DNA of 64,000 nt, from positions 11,740,305 to 11,804,304 of the forward strand of contig VCAZ01000003.1 of assembly GCA_005784505.1 (NCBI GenBank). Direction: 5' to 3'. Every line of letters starts with the position of its first letter. The first letter of the stretch is position 1. The notes beneath the pieces were generated by a model, which worked only from the letters and a program-made list of their open reading frames with translations, searched no databases and was not told the origin of the DNA. Both the position numbers and the translations under genes were made by a program. The DNA is from Bagarius yarrelli (Eukaryota; Chordata; Actinopteri; Siluriformes; Sisoridae). Shown one piece after another: positions 1 to 9,939 of this stretch.

Positions 1-59
1 CTGTATTTTAACAGAAGCCAATAAGGTTGCTGTAAAACAGGGGTGATGTGAAAAAAAAG

Positions 60-600
60 AGGGGTTTGGTGATGTGATGCATGCAGCTGAACTTTGGACC
101 AATTGGAGCCTATGGGGGGAATTCTAAGGGAGACCAATGAGGAAAGAATTACAGTAGTCAATATGAGAGGAAACCAAGCTTGAACAAGAATAGAAATAGA
201 GTGGGCAGAGAGGGAAGGATGAAGATGATTAATGTTGATGGAAATAAACAGACATAGTAATATTATTAATGTAAGATTTAAATTATAATGAGCTATCAAT
301 GATAAAACCCAGACTCTTAACCTAAAAGAAAGGAGAGACTGAGGAACAGTCAATTGTTCCCTTGGCAAAAAAAAGGGAAAGGAGGTAGATAATGAAAAGA
401 AGAGGCCCAAGGACAAAACCCTCAGGGACACCGATAGTAACAGGGGAGGACTGTGAAAAAAAGGATTTGAGTTGGATAAACTTAGAGCGCCCTGAGAGAG
501 TCATGATTAAAACCAGTCCAGGGGGTGTAAGAAACGGCAATAGAAGATAATATATTGAGGAAAATAGTGTAAAAAATTGTATCGAAGGCCATACCAGAGG
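60..600 (-). mobile_element. L2/CR1-type LINE reverse transcriptase fragment
   Basis: Minus-strand translation of 540-322 contains GVPEGFVLGPLLF, the conserved reverse-transcriptase block (usually GVPQGSVLGPLLF) of non-LTR retrotransposons, preceded by a degenerate segment ending in SQSSPVTI. The YADD catalytic block that should follow is absent and the frame stops within 20 codons, so this is a dead 5'- and 3'-truncated fragment. The rest of the interval resembles antisense fish LINE sequence but is too decayed for exact borders. Confidence 0.7.
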
Positions 601-754
601 TCAGTGGAAAATCAAAGTGATCAAAACGGAGTCCGCCTCCATGTGGAGGTCATTTTGTGAGTCCGCCTCCAATAAGAGCAGTTCCAGTACGACAGTTTAG
701 ACTACACTGTTTAGACCACTGTGTAGTTTATCAGTATTTATCACTTTGCTGTGC

Positions 755-808
755 GTGATGAATACTGACTACAATAATGTTTAGACCATTGTAGTCAGTA
801 TTCATCAC
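755..808. repeat. Perfect 21-bp inverted repeat with 12-bp loop
   Basis: Positions 755-775 are the exact reverse complement of 788-808, separated by 12 bases. A third partial copy of the arm (ATACTGACTACAATGGTCTA) lies at about 899-918. The surrounding 700-920 interval is built from shuffled versions of the same TTTATCAC/GTAGTCAGT words. No coding potential seen. Confidence 0.9.
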
Positions 809-1037
809 TGTATTTATTTACACAGTAATTCATCACTGTATTTGCACGTGTACAGTATCATCACTACAATGGTATAAACACTCAGTGTACTGTGATAAAT
901 ACTGACTACAATGGTCTAAAACACTCCAGCATCAAGGTGTCACTGGCAAGTTCTCTGATATACAGAGTCTCAAATCTCAATGCTGCTTCGAATCTTTACA
1001 CTGTTTTACTTTACAGGAGTGGAGTTTTAAAGGATGA

Positions 1038-1190
1038 GGATGGAGCATTTAGATCAGGTTTTAAGGAAGGACTGAATGGATGCTGCAGGCATGAGCTCAT
1101 TTGTCGCGATGACACAGTCGCTATGACCCTTTCGCATTATTTTTCGCATTATGGCTGTGAGACTTGCTGATAATCTTCTACGTAATAGCC
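1038..1190 (+). repeat. Duplicated gag-like segment, copy 1
   Basis: This stretch matches 1790-1915 closely, sharing GAGCTCATTTGTCGCGA, CCCTTTCGCATTAT, ATGGCTGTGAGACTTG and ATAATCTTCTACGTAATAGC. Its translation (AFRSGFKEGLNG) resembles the gag region of fish Ty3 chromoviruses, so part of gag appears twice upstream of the pol remnant. Confidence 0.75.
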
Positions 1191-1194
1191 TAGC

Positions 1195-1254
1195 CTCATT
1201 AAGATCACAAATCAGAGCAGTTCTGAAACTGCTTTTATTTGTGATCTTAATGAG
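1195..1254. repeat. Perfect 18-bp inverted repeat (hairpin)
   Basis: 1195-1212 is the exact reverse complement of 1237-1254. Inside it a second shorter pair (AGCAGTT / AACTGCT) extends the stem, leaving a very small loop. It directly follows gag copy 1. Function unknown; it may be a by-product of the rearrangement that duplicated gag. Confidence 0.85.
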
Positions 1255-1639
1255 AGCAGTTCCAAGACTATGACGGGACAAAAGCGCAACTGGCTGACAG
1301 CAGCAACTGCACTGCTTCCAACACTCAGCAGGGGCCACATCTTAGCACTGTTGAGCAGCCGCAACCACTGCTTCCAACGGACACTGCTCAGGAGCCACAT
1401 GTAGGGGTTTTCTCTTCCGGATTCGCACAGTTCAGGCACTTCCCACAGCGATGTAGAGGTGCTTCCCAGTGTCAGATTCTGTTTCAAGACCAACCCAGCG
1501 CGTTTCCCACAGAAAGTAAGAGGTGCTCCAGTTCTAGATTCTGTTCAAGACCAACCCACAGAAAGTTCTTCTGGCTCCCTTCTCTAAAAGCGTTGGATTT
1601 AGCATCGGCAGTTTGGGACTTAGATCCTTAAGTTTCCTC

Positions 1640-2160
1640 CTCAGTTGATTACTTCACCACCCAACTCCATGATGTATTTGAACATCCTGCAGGGGGAATG
1701 GATATTTCCACGCAGTTGCATTGGTTAAGCCAAAGGGAGCGAATATGCCATTCAGTTCTGGACTCTAGCGGCCCGAGTGGATGGAATGAGGTGGCTTTTA
1801 GATCATGTTTTAAGGACTGAATGACTGCAGGCAGAGCTCATTTGTCGCGACAACACAGGTACCCTTTCGCATTATGTTTCTATGGCTGTGAGACTTGATA
1901 ATCTTCTACGTAATAGCCCTCAGCTAGTTCTAAGTAGTTCTGGTACCTCATTGAACACCGCCGAGGCAACCACCAGTGTAGGAGAGCAGAGCCCATGCAG
2001 CTGGGAGCCAAACTCTCTCCCCAGTAAAGACAGCTTTGTCTGCATTCTAGGTTAGGTTTCTGTGTTCTATTGTGGAGGTGCCAACCATTTCTGCGCTGTT
2101 TGTCCAGCCAAGCTCAATGCTGTTTGTCCACCAAAGTCCAATCTCATGCCCAAAGTAAGT
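1640..2160 (+). pseudogene. gag remnant of the Ty3 element
   Basis: Frames in this interval give QLHDVFEHPAGGMD, a serine/glycine segment followed by NEVAF, then EPMQLG and a zinc knuckle FYCGGANHFCAVC. Gag of this family binds the element RNA through a C-X2-C-X4-H-X4-C knuckle. Here the first cysteine of the knuckle is lost and the reading frame is interrupted by stops and shifts. The segment 1790-1915 is the second copy of the duplicated gag piece. Confidence 0.65.
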
Positions 2161-2199
2161 CTTCCAGTTTGTACTCTCTCTTCTGCCATGTGCCTTACT

Positions 2200-2304
2200 G
2201 TGCCCACATACGTCTTCGCTGATTCCTTACCTTATATATTTTCAGCACTAGTAGACCTAGGAGCCGCCTTGAATTTTATGGACACTCAAGTGACCCTCCC
2301 TTAA
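2200..2304 (+). pseudogene. Retroelement aspartic protease remnant
   Basis: The ORF starting at 2062 runs into SALVDLGAALNFMD, matching the active-site loop of Ty3 proteases, normally D-S/T-G-A. The catalytic Asp codon is at 2254-2256 but the next residue is Leu (2257-2259), so the active-site triplet is altered. A stop at 2302 ends the frame before the rest of the domain. The enzyme would normally cut the element's own Gag-Pol; this copy cannot be active. Confidence 0.75.
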
Positions 2305-2599
2305 TGATTTCAACCGTGGATGGGCAGCCCATCGGCTCTGGTATCACACTACGCACTGATCCGATAACACTACAAGTAGGCAGTCTGCACCAGGAACAAA
2401 TCTTATTCCACCTGATAACTACCCCGAAAAACCCCCATCATTCTGGGGTTTCCTTGGTTTCAGAAGCATAACCCTGTGATCTCCTGGAGAGACATAGACA
2501 TTACGCGGTGGTCTCAGTATTGTCACGACCATTGTCTGCCTCATGTACGTGGCCTAGCTTGTCTAACCACACAACTTATTGTTTCTCCAGGTTCTGCTT

Positions 2600-3390
2600 T
2601 ACAGAAGTCCCTCATCACTACCGCGATTTACTGGAAGTGTTTAGCAAGACCAAGGCGTCCCTCCTCACAGACCGGGTGACTGTGCCATTGATCTGCTGTC
2701 CAATTCTTGCCCCCCTTGTAGCCGTGTGTACCCTCTTTCACAGCCAGAGACCCAAGCCATGGAAACCTACATTGATGAGGCACTTGCGATGGGTTTCATT
2801 CGTCCTTCCACATCTCCGGCGGCAGCGGTATTCTCTTTTGTCGAGAAGAAGGATGGTAGCCTCCGTCCGTGCATAGATTATAGAGGTTTAAACTCAGTAA
2901 ATGTAAAATACAGCTACCCGCTACCCCTGGTACCGTTGGCGCTTGAACAATTACAAGAGGCCCATTTTTACACTAAACTGGATCTCCGAAATGCCTACAA
3001 TTTAATCAGGATAAGAGAGGCGGACGAATGGAAGACCGCCTTTATTACCACCAGGGGCCACTATGAATATCTGGTAATGCCCTATGAACTTGCTGTGTTC
3101 CAAGCTTTTGTAAATTACCTCTTCCGAGACCTCCTCAATGTCAGCGTGATCGACTACGAATTTCTACAGGCGGTTGATCCGCGACTACAGCCAGACCACA
3201 GCACCCACTACCACTTTGTTGCGGGGTTCACAACCGCCCCCAGTCCTAAGACATCCACATCCGTCCATGCTGTTCATGGTGGAGGTAGACGCATCAGATT
3301 GTGGAGTGGGTGGAGTACTTTCCCAAAGGCACGAAACACCTTCTTAACTACATCCATGTGCATTCTACTCACGTAAGCTCAGCAGACTGT
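2600..3390 (+). pseudogene. Ty3 reverse transcriptase / partial RNase H remnant
   Basis: The frame opening at 2726 gives the fingers block VEKKDGSLRPCIDYRGLN and palm motif A TKLDLRNAYN with one catalytic Asp. After NYLFRDLLN the sequence jumps, and the Y-x-D-D motif C that should follow is missing. Past the deletion, another frame (about 3225-3390) reads the start of RNase H with VEVDASDCG and FYSRKLSSAD, then is cut again. The upstream part (2600-2725) lies in a second frame. Loss of motif C and most of RNase H means no polymerase activity. Confidence 0.85.
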
Positions 3391-3399
3391 CAGTTCTGA

Positions 3400-4350
3400 G
3401 CCAATTCTGGGCCCACAGATCTTTCTGGGTCCCATCCACTGGGATATGAAGGAGGAGATCGTGTCTAAAAGTCGGGATGACCCTCCTCCAGCGAACTGCC
3501 CGGCGGGGAAGACATACATACCACGCAATCTGCAAGGGTTATTTCCTGGGTGCACACATCCCTAAGCACTGGCCACCCAGGAGTGAATCGCACCACAGAA
3601 CTACTGAGCAACGCTTACTGGTGGCCGGCCTTACGTGAGGATGTGGCCACATTTGTAAAAGCGTGCGGTACCTGTACTCAGTCCAAGACCCCCCCACACT
3701 TACCTGAGGGGCTGTTGGAGCCTCTACCCATTCCCCAGCGACCGTGGTCCCATATCTCAGAAGATTTCGTCACGGATTTGCCAGTGGTTGGACATCAACA
3801 TCAGTCTCACATCTGGTTATCATCCACAGTCGAACGGGCAAGCTGAGAGGTTGAAGCAGGAGCTGGGGAGGTACTTAAGGTCTTACTGTGCACGGGCACA
3901 AGCTAGATGGAGCAAGTTCCTCCCCTGGTCAGAATATGCACAGAACTCTTTAACACACTCCTCTACTGGTTTAACCTCTTTCTAATGTGTTTTAGGTTAT
4001 CAACCACCTATGTTTCCCTGGTCCGGGGAGCCATCCAGTGTGCCCGCGGTAGACGACGTTCCAGCACAGCGCCAACTTCTGGGAAACAGCTCACGTCAGG
4101 CTGCGTACAGGCCCAGCGCATTCAGGCCTGCCGCCGTGGACGACCACATCCCAACTATCAGCTGGGGCAACTGGTATGGCTCTTCACCAAGGATTTAAGA
4201 CTTAGATTACCAAGTAAGACGCTGGGCCCCAAATACGTGGAGCCCTTCAAGATCTTACGGCAAATAAACCAGGTCACATATCGACTAGAACTTCCACCGT
4301 CATATGGTATATCGCCTTCATTTCATGTCTCACTCCTGAAACCACATTGT
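3400..4350 (+). pseudogene. Ty3 integrase remnant
   Basis: From 3550 the frame shows the HHCC zinc finger (HTSLSTGHPGVNRTTELL ... CGTCTQSK) and the first core segment with HISEDFVTDLP, which holds the first catalytic Asp. Around 3785 an internal deletion joins it to TSGYHPQSNGQAERL, which holds the Glu; the second Asp block is gone. From about 4150 the C-terminal domain (LGQLVWLFTKDLRL, LGPKYVEPFKI) continues in another frame. Frameshifts occur near 3790 and 3960. Integrase normally inserts the cDNA; this copy lacks one of three catalytic acids. Confidence 0.85.
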
Positions 4351-4573
4351 GTCACCTCCTCCAGCACCCATCGAGATCGCGGAAGGCCTGTCTTACCAAG
4401 TCAATTATATCCTGGATTCAAGGAGAAGGAGGGGTCATCTGGAGTACTTGGTGGATTGGATGGGTTACGGTCCGGAGGAAAGATTGTGGGTCAGCGCTGG
4501 AGATATTCTTGACCTCAGTCTCACCGGGGACTTCCACACAGATCACCCTGAACGCCCTGCTCCTCGCCCTTAG
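4349..4573 (+). pseudogene. Chromodomain of the Ty3 element
   Basis: The frame 4349-4573 gives YILDSRRRRGHLEYLVDWMGYG followed by EERLWVSAGDILD, the aromatic-cage type chromodomain found at the integrase C-terminus of chromoviruses, which targets insertion to particular chromatin. The usual EErTWEP block reads EERLWVS here, so one tryptophan remains in shifted context. The ORF ends 46 bases before the LTR. Confidence 0.8.
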
Positions 4574-4716
4574 GGTCAACCCCGTAAAACGCCTGGAGGT
4601 GTTTCTAGGAGGGGGGTACTGTAAGGGGTAACCCTAACTCCCACGGCCAGAGGGCCCCGTCACCGCAGTACTAGTTCTCCGTCTAGTATTTCCGGTCGCA
4701 CTTCTTGGTTTTAGCA

Positions 4717-4724
4717 TATATAAA
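4717..4724 (+). promoter_or_regulatory. TATA box in LTR
   Basis: TATATAAA about 100 bp into the LTR, the usual place for the retroelement promoter. Given the dead coding region it could only drive a non-coding or read-through transcript. Confidence 0.6.
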
Positions 4725-4940
4725 CTAGTTTGGCTAAGCACATTGTGAAGTATTGTTTGCTCTTGCGACTCACTAAGCGTCTATATTATCTTATGGCTAT
4801 GCTCATGGTTTTGATCTCTGCCTGTTTATCGACTTTGCTTTCTGCTCAACGTTTTGGATTGGTTTGCATTCTTTTTGATTATTGTGTACTGACCTTTGCC
4901 TGCCTCTACGACTACTCTTTGTATTACCCCTTCTTTTCTA

Positions 4941-4946
4941 AATAAA
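4941..4946 (+). terminator. LTR poly(A) signal
   Basis: AATAAA 45 bp before the LTR end, as expected at the R/U5 junction. Confidence 0.6.
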
Positions 4947-4990
4947 GCCATTTACTGCATTATGGATCACATCCCGTCTCATTCGTTACA

Positions 4991-6419
4991 CGGAGGGCTT
5001 AGATTTAAGAATAAGGTCTAAGATTACTGAAGAATCAAGAAGTTGAAAACTAGAAAATATTTTTTTTTCATTAAAAACAGCATTATGGAGTTACAGGTGT
5101 CAGTTGAATACATATAGGGGCAGGGACTCAGGAGGATAAAGAATTTTATTTAAAAGTGAAAAAAATGTTCTTCATTAGAACAAATTATGCAAGAGTAGTA
5201 ATGGGATTTGGTTTGGAAGATAAATTCTTTATATTGCATTACGTAAGTATTATACGTTATACATTAATGTACAAGACAGAGAATTTTGAAATATTCTGAC
5301 AAGCTGCTTTTCCTTCTTATTAATTTTAAGAGAATGAAAAAATATAGACTGTTAATTATGTAATGAATATATTATATAACAAAGAACTTTGATATAAGCC
5401 CACCCCATCATGTTAATTCTTCTAAAAAAATTTTTTATTAAACTGTTATTAGAGATCAGATCTATGTTTCCCTTGTAGCTGCAACACTACTGGCAAACTG
5501 ACAGTTGCTTGAGAGAGTTGCAAAAAATGGGTCAGACCTGTGCTCAAGCCTTATGATCTAGCCTTATGCAGATTGATACAGATTTAAATTGTAGCTTGCT
5601 TATATCTTGAAACCTAAAAGATCAGGTTGGTAAAATACAGCATCTTGAAAAGCAGAAAAACCTATAAACCACCCCTATATAGAGGAAAGAATCCACAAAA
5701 CAATTGATTAAATGACAGAGGATCTGTTTTGAATGTTTGGCATATCTCTAAGGTTTAAAAAATGTGTTCATGTACATATTTCTTGACAAAATGTCAGTAA
5801 AATAAATTAGCTGCAGGGAGAAAGTTTGGTTGAACAGGCTGCTCAGCCATCTGCCACAGATTTAAGCTGAGCTCAGTGCCAGCTTCAAACTATTCTGAAT
5901 GATAACGTAACAACTCACAAATCAGCTGAAAGTTGTTTTTTTGCTATTCATCAAATCCCTCATTACAACAGTGAGATCGTGACATGTAATTTTAAACCTC
6001 CATATTGTGACATGTAGTTTATAGTCAAAATATAAACCTAAAAAATGCTCCTACTAAAAACAAGACCAGGCAACAAAACATGGCACACAGTTAGAGCATT
6101 AAGTTACTGTACATAAGATTACTGTGTATGGTACCACAAAAAAACCATGAATATGGCATTGTAAGACAATTAATACAAAGTTCTGATACAATGGCTAACA
6201 CTTGTTTCAAAAAGCAATGCAACTGCCAAATGCAACTGGCAGAAACAACTTTGCAATAAAGTCTCCGTCAGTAACAGTTAAATTCAACAAAACAGATTTA
6301 ATGAAATATCTAAATTTCCTGTTAAGCGACTGAACTTTTTAACTGTTTACACAAGTATGGAAAGAAGTTTTCTCCTGCCATAATCTCTGAGTTACTGAAT
6401 CAACTAAATACCCTATCCC

Positions 6420-6422
<3 letters not shown>
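4991..6422. other. No gene seen; AT-rich DNA left of the minisatellite
   Basis: Both strands were read for fibulin EGF-like exons (C-x-C and GSY/GSF blocks) because fbln2 should continue this way; none was found. No recognisable repeat either. Confidence 0.6.

Positions 6423-6460
<38 letters not shown>
6423..6460. repeat. (TA)19 microsatellite
   Basis: Nineteen uninterrupted TA units. Confidence 0.98.
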
Positions 6461-6463
<3 letters not shown>

Positions 6464-6647
6464 TGCATTTTATATATTGTATACACTTTTCTGAAGTAGT
6501 GTTCCATTTTTAAAGTTACTATACAAATAAAATTAACTGAGTTAATATCATAGTGCCTATAGGCATCCTAATACATCTTAGTACAAACATTTACAATAAC
6601 AATGTGTCATTGTCATTAATTGTGAGGGTTTTTTTTCTAATCTTTGG

Positions 6648-7131
6648 CACAACCAGGATTTAGGTGAAATGATTTCCTTTTACAGTGGTATTATAACAGT
6701 ATGAGGAAAGATTATCAGGGTTAGATAAACCTTACAGCAGGATTAAGGTAAAAGTATTTACTTTTACACTGGTATTATAACAGTATAGGAAAAGATTATC
6801 AGGATTAGATCAAATTTACAGCAGGATTCGGGTGAAATTATTTTCTTTTACACTGGTATTATAACAGTATAAGGAAAGATTATCAGAATTAGTTAATCTT
6901 TACAGCAGGATTCAGGTAAAAGTATTTCCTTTTACACTGCCATTATAACAGTATGAGATAAGATTATCAGGATTAGATAAACCTTACAGTAGGATTCGGG
7001 TGAAATGATTTCCTTTTACACTGGTATTATACCAGTATGAGAAAAGATTATCAGGATTAGAAAAACCTTACAGCAGGATTCAGGTGAAATTATTTCCTTT
7101 TACACTGGTATTATAACAGTATGAGGAAAGA
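6648..7131. repeat. 84-bp minisatellite, about 5.8 copies
   Basis: The word TTACAGCAGG (one copy TTACAGTAGG) recurs at 6732, 6816, 6900, 6984 and 7068, exactly 84 bp apart each time. Units also share CTTTTACACTGGTATTATAA and AGATTATCAGGATTAGA. Differences between units are substitutions only, with no length change. Each unit carries a near-palindrome ACTGGTAT-T-ATACCAGT, perfect in the fifth unit. Confidence 0.97.
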
Positions 7132-7147
7132 TGCTCACGTTACAGTG

Positions 7148-7260
7148 AATAAACTGCTGCTTGGATTCTAAAATACGTCTCGCCTTAGTGAAATTATTAC
7201 ACCGGCAAAGTATTATCTTAAAACTGTTGCTGTGCTTATAATGACTGCCCTGAATTCCGG
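7148..7260 (+). repeat. Interspersed repeat end, copy A
   Basis: Shares GTGAAAT.ATTACACC.GCAAAGTA and TTAAAACTGTTGCTGTGCT with 8855-8900. Likely the 3' end of the same fish element as 8420-8925. Confidence 0.65.
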
Positions 7261-7768
7261 TTCAACTTTGTTGCGCACCACCCTTATTCCTTAAGTTAAT
7301 TTTTCCTGCCTTTTAACTATTCCAAGAAAACAAGCCAAATAGTTAGAGTAAAAACAGGCCAAAAACACTCAATGAACACAAGCGAAGGGCAGTCTTTATG
7401 ATCACAAGGTTTGCCTAACCCTGTTCACAATAAAAATAGACCTAGTTTAATTTAATAGCATACAGTTATAAACTAGTTATAATTTCTAACCCCACTATCA
7501 ATTGTCATCTACAGGTTCTTATTTAAGTCTATTTTTCCCACCCACTCTTGCCTCTGGCCTGATTAGCGATAGGAATCTACATCCTGATTTCTGTAAAGCT
7601 GCTTTGTAAAACTTTCTATTTTTAAAAGTTAATTGTTTATATTTGAATGGGTATTCAGATAAAACCACAGATAAAAACGAAAGGAAAAATTCTGCTAATA
7701 AACAGTTACAGTATGTCTCAGCAAATTGACAAGTATTACAACAGAAATGTGTGTATGCGTCCTGGCAC

Positions 7769-7958
7769 CTTTTTTAGGCAGAGTGGTAGGTCGAGGTATC
7801 TCTTTTCTCTTTAGTAAAGGTGTGCTCTGTCCTTCCTCTTCTTCCTCACAGCAGGTAAGGAAAATGTGTCCACAAAGGTAGCCAAAATGCTGATGAATGT
7901 AACAGCCCTTTCCCTCACGTTGTAGTTGCAAACCAAGTACACAGCAGCTACAACACTC
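7769..7958 (-). CDS. fbln2: fbln2 (fibulin-2) coding exon, third anaphylatoxin-like module
   Basis: Minus-strand exon beginning after TTTTGAGTAG (AG at 7960-7959) in phase 0. It reads ECCSCCVLGL, then GYLCGHIFLTCC and an acidic run EEEEE, which aligns with the third anaphylatoxin-like motif of fibulin-2 (paired cysteines, G-Y-x-C ... CC-E). It continues directly from the preceding exon, which ends DTQK in phase 0. The module is part of the disulphide-linked domain I of this secreted matrix protein. The 3' end is the weak point: AAG|GTGCCA at 7769/7768 gives the phase-1 junction expected before EGF exons but is a poor donor. Read-through meets a stop at 7695. Confidence 0.87.
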
Positions 7959-8259
7959 CTACTCAAAAGAAACACACCACATCGAAAAAGGTCAAATACA
8001 ACATGCACAATTTTCTGCCTGGAATGACTGTGAAAGGGAAAAAAAAGGTTTGTTATCAGCTGTTAAGATGGCGTTACATGTCTTCAAGTTGGTTCAAAGG
8101 GCAGACAGGCCAATGTTTTTTAGATAAACAACAGATTTGCCATGCTAATAACTCTTCACTTGTTTTTATACCCATCACAAGGCATCCAGATATTGTGCCA
8201 GCACTGGTTGACCAGTCATGCAAGGATCCTGAGGCATCCAGAGATTGCCAGCTCTAGTT

Positions 8260-8412
8260 GGCTTATGCCTTTTAAAAAATTTTGACTATGTATGCTTGTA
8301 GAAAGGACACTGCTATAATTTATAAAACACACTCTCTGGTAAAGTGGCCCCTAGGTTCCCTTTTGAGTATGATTCCTCTCACTATCTAAGGGAGTTTTTC
8401 CTTTCCCAGGGC
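8260..8412 (+). repeat. Fish interspersed repeat fragment
   Basis: Contains CCCTTTTGAGTATGATTCCTCTC and GGGAGTTTTTCCTT words (quoted in parts) typical of a very common fish repeat; the antisense phrase AAGGAAAAACTCCCT recurs at 14282. It lies in an fbln2 intron. Confidence 0.55.
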
Positions 8413-8419
8413 CGTCTTA

Positions 8420-8925
8420 CTGGGTATGTTTTGGCAACGTTTGTTGATTGTTTCTAACATTAAGTTGATGTTTTATGTTTATGTCCATGTTTTGAGTTTA
8501 CATTGTTCTGTCCTTGCTTTTTGTTTACTTTCGGTCCTGTTTCCTTTCACATGGTCCCCTGTCTTTGTGTCATGCTTAAATGGTTTGTTTGGTCATGTGT
8601 TCCTTATTGTGTTCAGGTGTCACTTGTCTAGTTAAATTGTTGCTTGTTAGTCTTGTTAGTCTTGTCTTGCCTTGGTTTCTGGTGGGTTGTTGTTTGTGTA
8701 CCATTGCGGTGAGTCTTGTTTAAAGTGCCCAGTCAGTTTGTTTGTTTGATGCTTTGTATTGTCAAGTTAATATTTGTTGGTTCGCAAAGCGTTTGCTTTT
8801 CCTCAAGTTGTGAATACACTGCAGCTTGGGTTCCAAACTCTTTCTCGCCATCAGTGAAATCATTACACCTGCAAAGTAGCTTAAAACTGTTGCTGTGCTC
8901 AGAAAGCTTGCCCTAATAAAGTATA
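8420..8925 (+). repeat. GTTT-rich interspersed repeat (LTR-like family)
   Basis: Shares order and words (TTTGTTTACTT, CCTGT.TT, TGGTTTGTT, TGTGTTCCTT) with 34060-34310 and, reversed, with 20040-20290, 40290-40440 and 42390-42600. The 3' part matches 7148-7260. Probably derived from an LTR-type or other non-coding element; class not certain. Confidence 0.5.
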
Positions 8926-9023
8926 TTTGGGGGGCACAATAATAATAATAATAATAATATAATTATGTGCAAAATCAGTTTTCAGTTTTATAATATGTGC
9001 AAAGTGAGGTAGCAGCTGTAATG

Positions 9024-9027
<4 letters not shown>

Positions 9028-9098
<71 letters not shown>
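9028..9098. repeat. (TA)n microsatellite
   Basis: 71 bases of uninterrupted TA directly at the end of the LINE fragment on the right, perhaps grown from its tail. Confidence 0.97.
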
Positions 9099-9099
<1 letters not shown>

Positions 9100-9109
<10 letters not shown>

Positions 9110-9660
9110 GGCAGTGGAGTCCTGATGATCAGCAGTCTCTGCAGGTGTTCGCGGTCCCTCATAGTGCTGCTATACCACAGAATCTTTATAGGCATGCCAA
9201 ACTTCCTCAGCCTCCTCAGGAAGTACAGTCGTTGTTGTGCCTTCTTAACCAGTTTGGTGGTGTTGAGTGTCCATGTGAGGTCCTCGCTGATGTGGACCCC
9301 CAAATATTTAAAGCTGCTCACCCTTTAGACTTCAAGCTTTCGGATGAACAGTGACTGGTGAGTTCTCCTCTCCTTTCTCATGTCCACTATCATCTCCTTT
9401 GTCTTGTCTGTGTTAAGGGTGGGGTTGTTGTCCTCACACCATGTCACAAAACTGGCCAACTCTCTTCTGTAAGCCGATTGGTTCCCACCCTGCAGTGTTA
9501 TTAATGAACTTGCGACCCAGTCATGTGTAAACAGTGTGTCGAGGAAGGGACTAAGAACGCATCCCTGTGGGGTTCCAACGTTCGTTATAATGATGGCTAA
9601 GGTTAAGTTTCCAATCCTGACAGACTGCGGTCTGCCAATCACAGAGTTTGGTAGTTCTAG
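9100..9660 (-). mobile_element. Rex1/CR1-clade LINE reverse transcriptase 3' portion
   Basis: Minus translation of 9642-9325 includes GTPQGCVLSPFLDTLFTHD and CEDNNPTLNTDKTKEMIVD, and 9321-9100 includes FKYLGVHISEDLTWTLNT and KKAQQRLYFLRRLRKFG. These blocks are the C-terminal part of fish CR1-clade LINE polymerases. The FADD block between the first two is deleted and a frame break separates the two ORFs. Same family as 50600-51555. Confidence 0.85.
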
Positions 9661-9939
9661 TGTAGTTCTAGTGCATACAGTTTGTGGGTGAGATTATGGG
9701 GTATCTTAGTTACTAAAAAAAATCACCCAAACATGTCATACTCAAATGCTTTCAGCAGAGTCTATCTGTTCTATTCCTTTATACGAGTAGCCCCAGGGGT
9801 CAGTTAAGTGTTTCCAGCTATAATGTTTTTATTATACCTAATGTTCAAAATAAATATAGCTTGTTTATAAAAGTTTTCATGAATATTTTAAACTGGACTC
9901 AGCCTCCCATTTTCTTTTGCCAGAACGATAAGTGTTGCA

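Larger units (their letters stand above)
1020..4990 (+). mobile_element. Decayed Ty3/gypsy chromovirus (sushi-like) with one 3' LTR
   Basis: Read in order on the plus strand: gag pieces with a repeated segment, an MQLG motif near 1994 and a degenerate zinc knuckle (2062-2115), protease, reverse transcriptase, partial RNase H, integrase zinc finger and core, integrase C-terminus, chromodomain, a G-rich polypurine tract (4608-4616) and a 371-bp LTR. This domain order is that of fish chromoviruses. Several frameshifts, stops and internal deletions, plus loss of the 5' LTR, make it non-functional. The 5' border is uncertain because 600-1900 is rearranged. Confidence 0.9.
4620..4990 (+). repeat. 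3' LTR of the Ty3 element
   Basis: It starts TGTAAGGGG right after a G-rich polypurine tract and ends CGTTACA, giving TG...CA termini and a length of 371 bp. It holds a TATA box and, about 220 bp further on, an AATAAA signal, the expected U3-R-U5 order. No second copy was found upstream, so the 5' LTR was lost. Confidence 0.8.

Noticed and set aside
1..7690. fbln2 EGF-like exons
   Set aside because: Searched for C-x-C with GSY/GSF blocks on the minus strand without a match; they probably lie beyond the window.
8003..8257. 84-codon plus ORF just past the fbln2 exon at 7958
   Set aside because: No recognisable domain, contains repeat-like words and overlaps nothing conserved. Likely chance.
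9025..9354. Plus ORF starting in the (TA)n tract
   Set aside because: Antisense shadow of the LINE polymerase fragment plus simple repeat.
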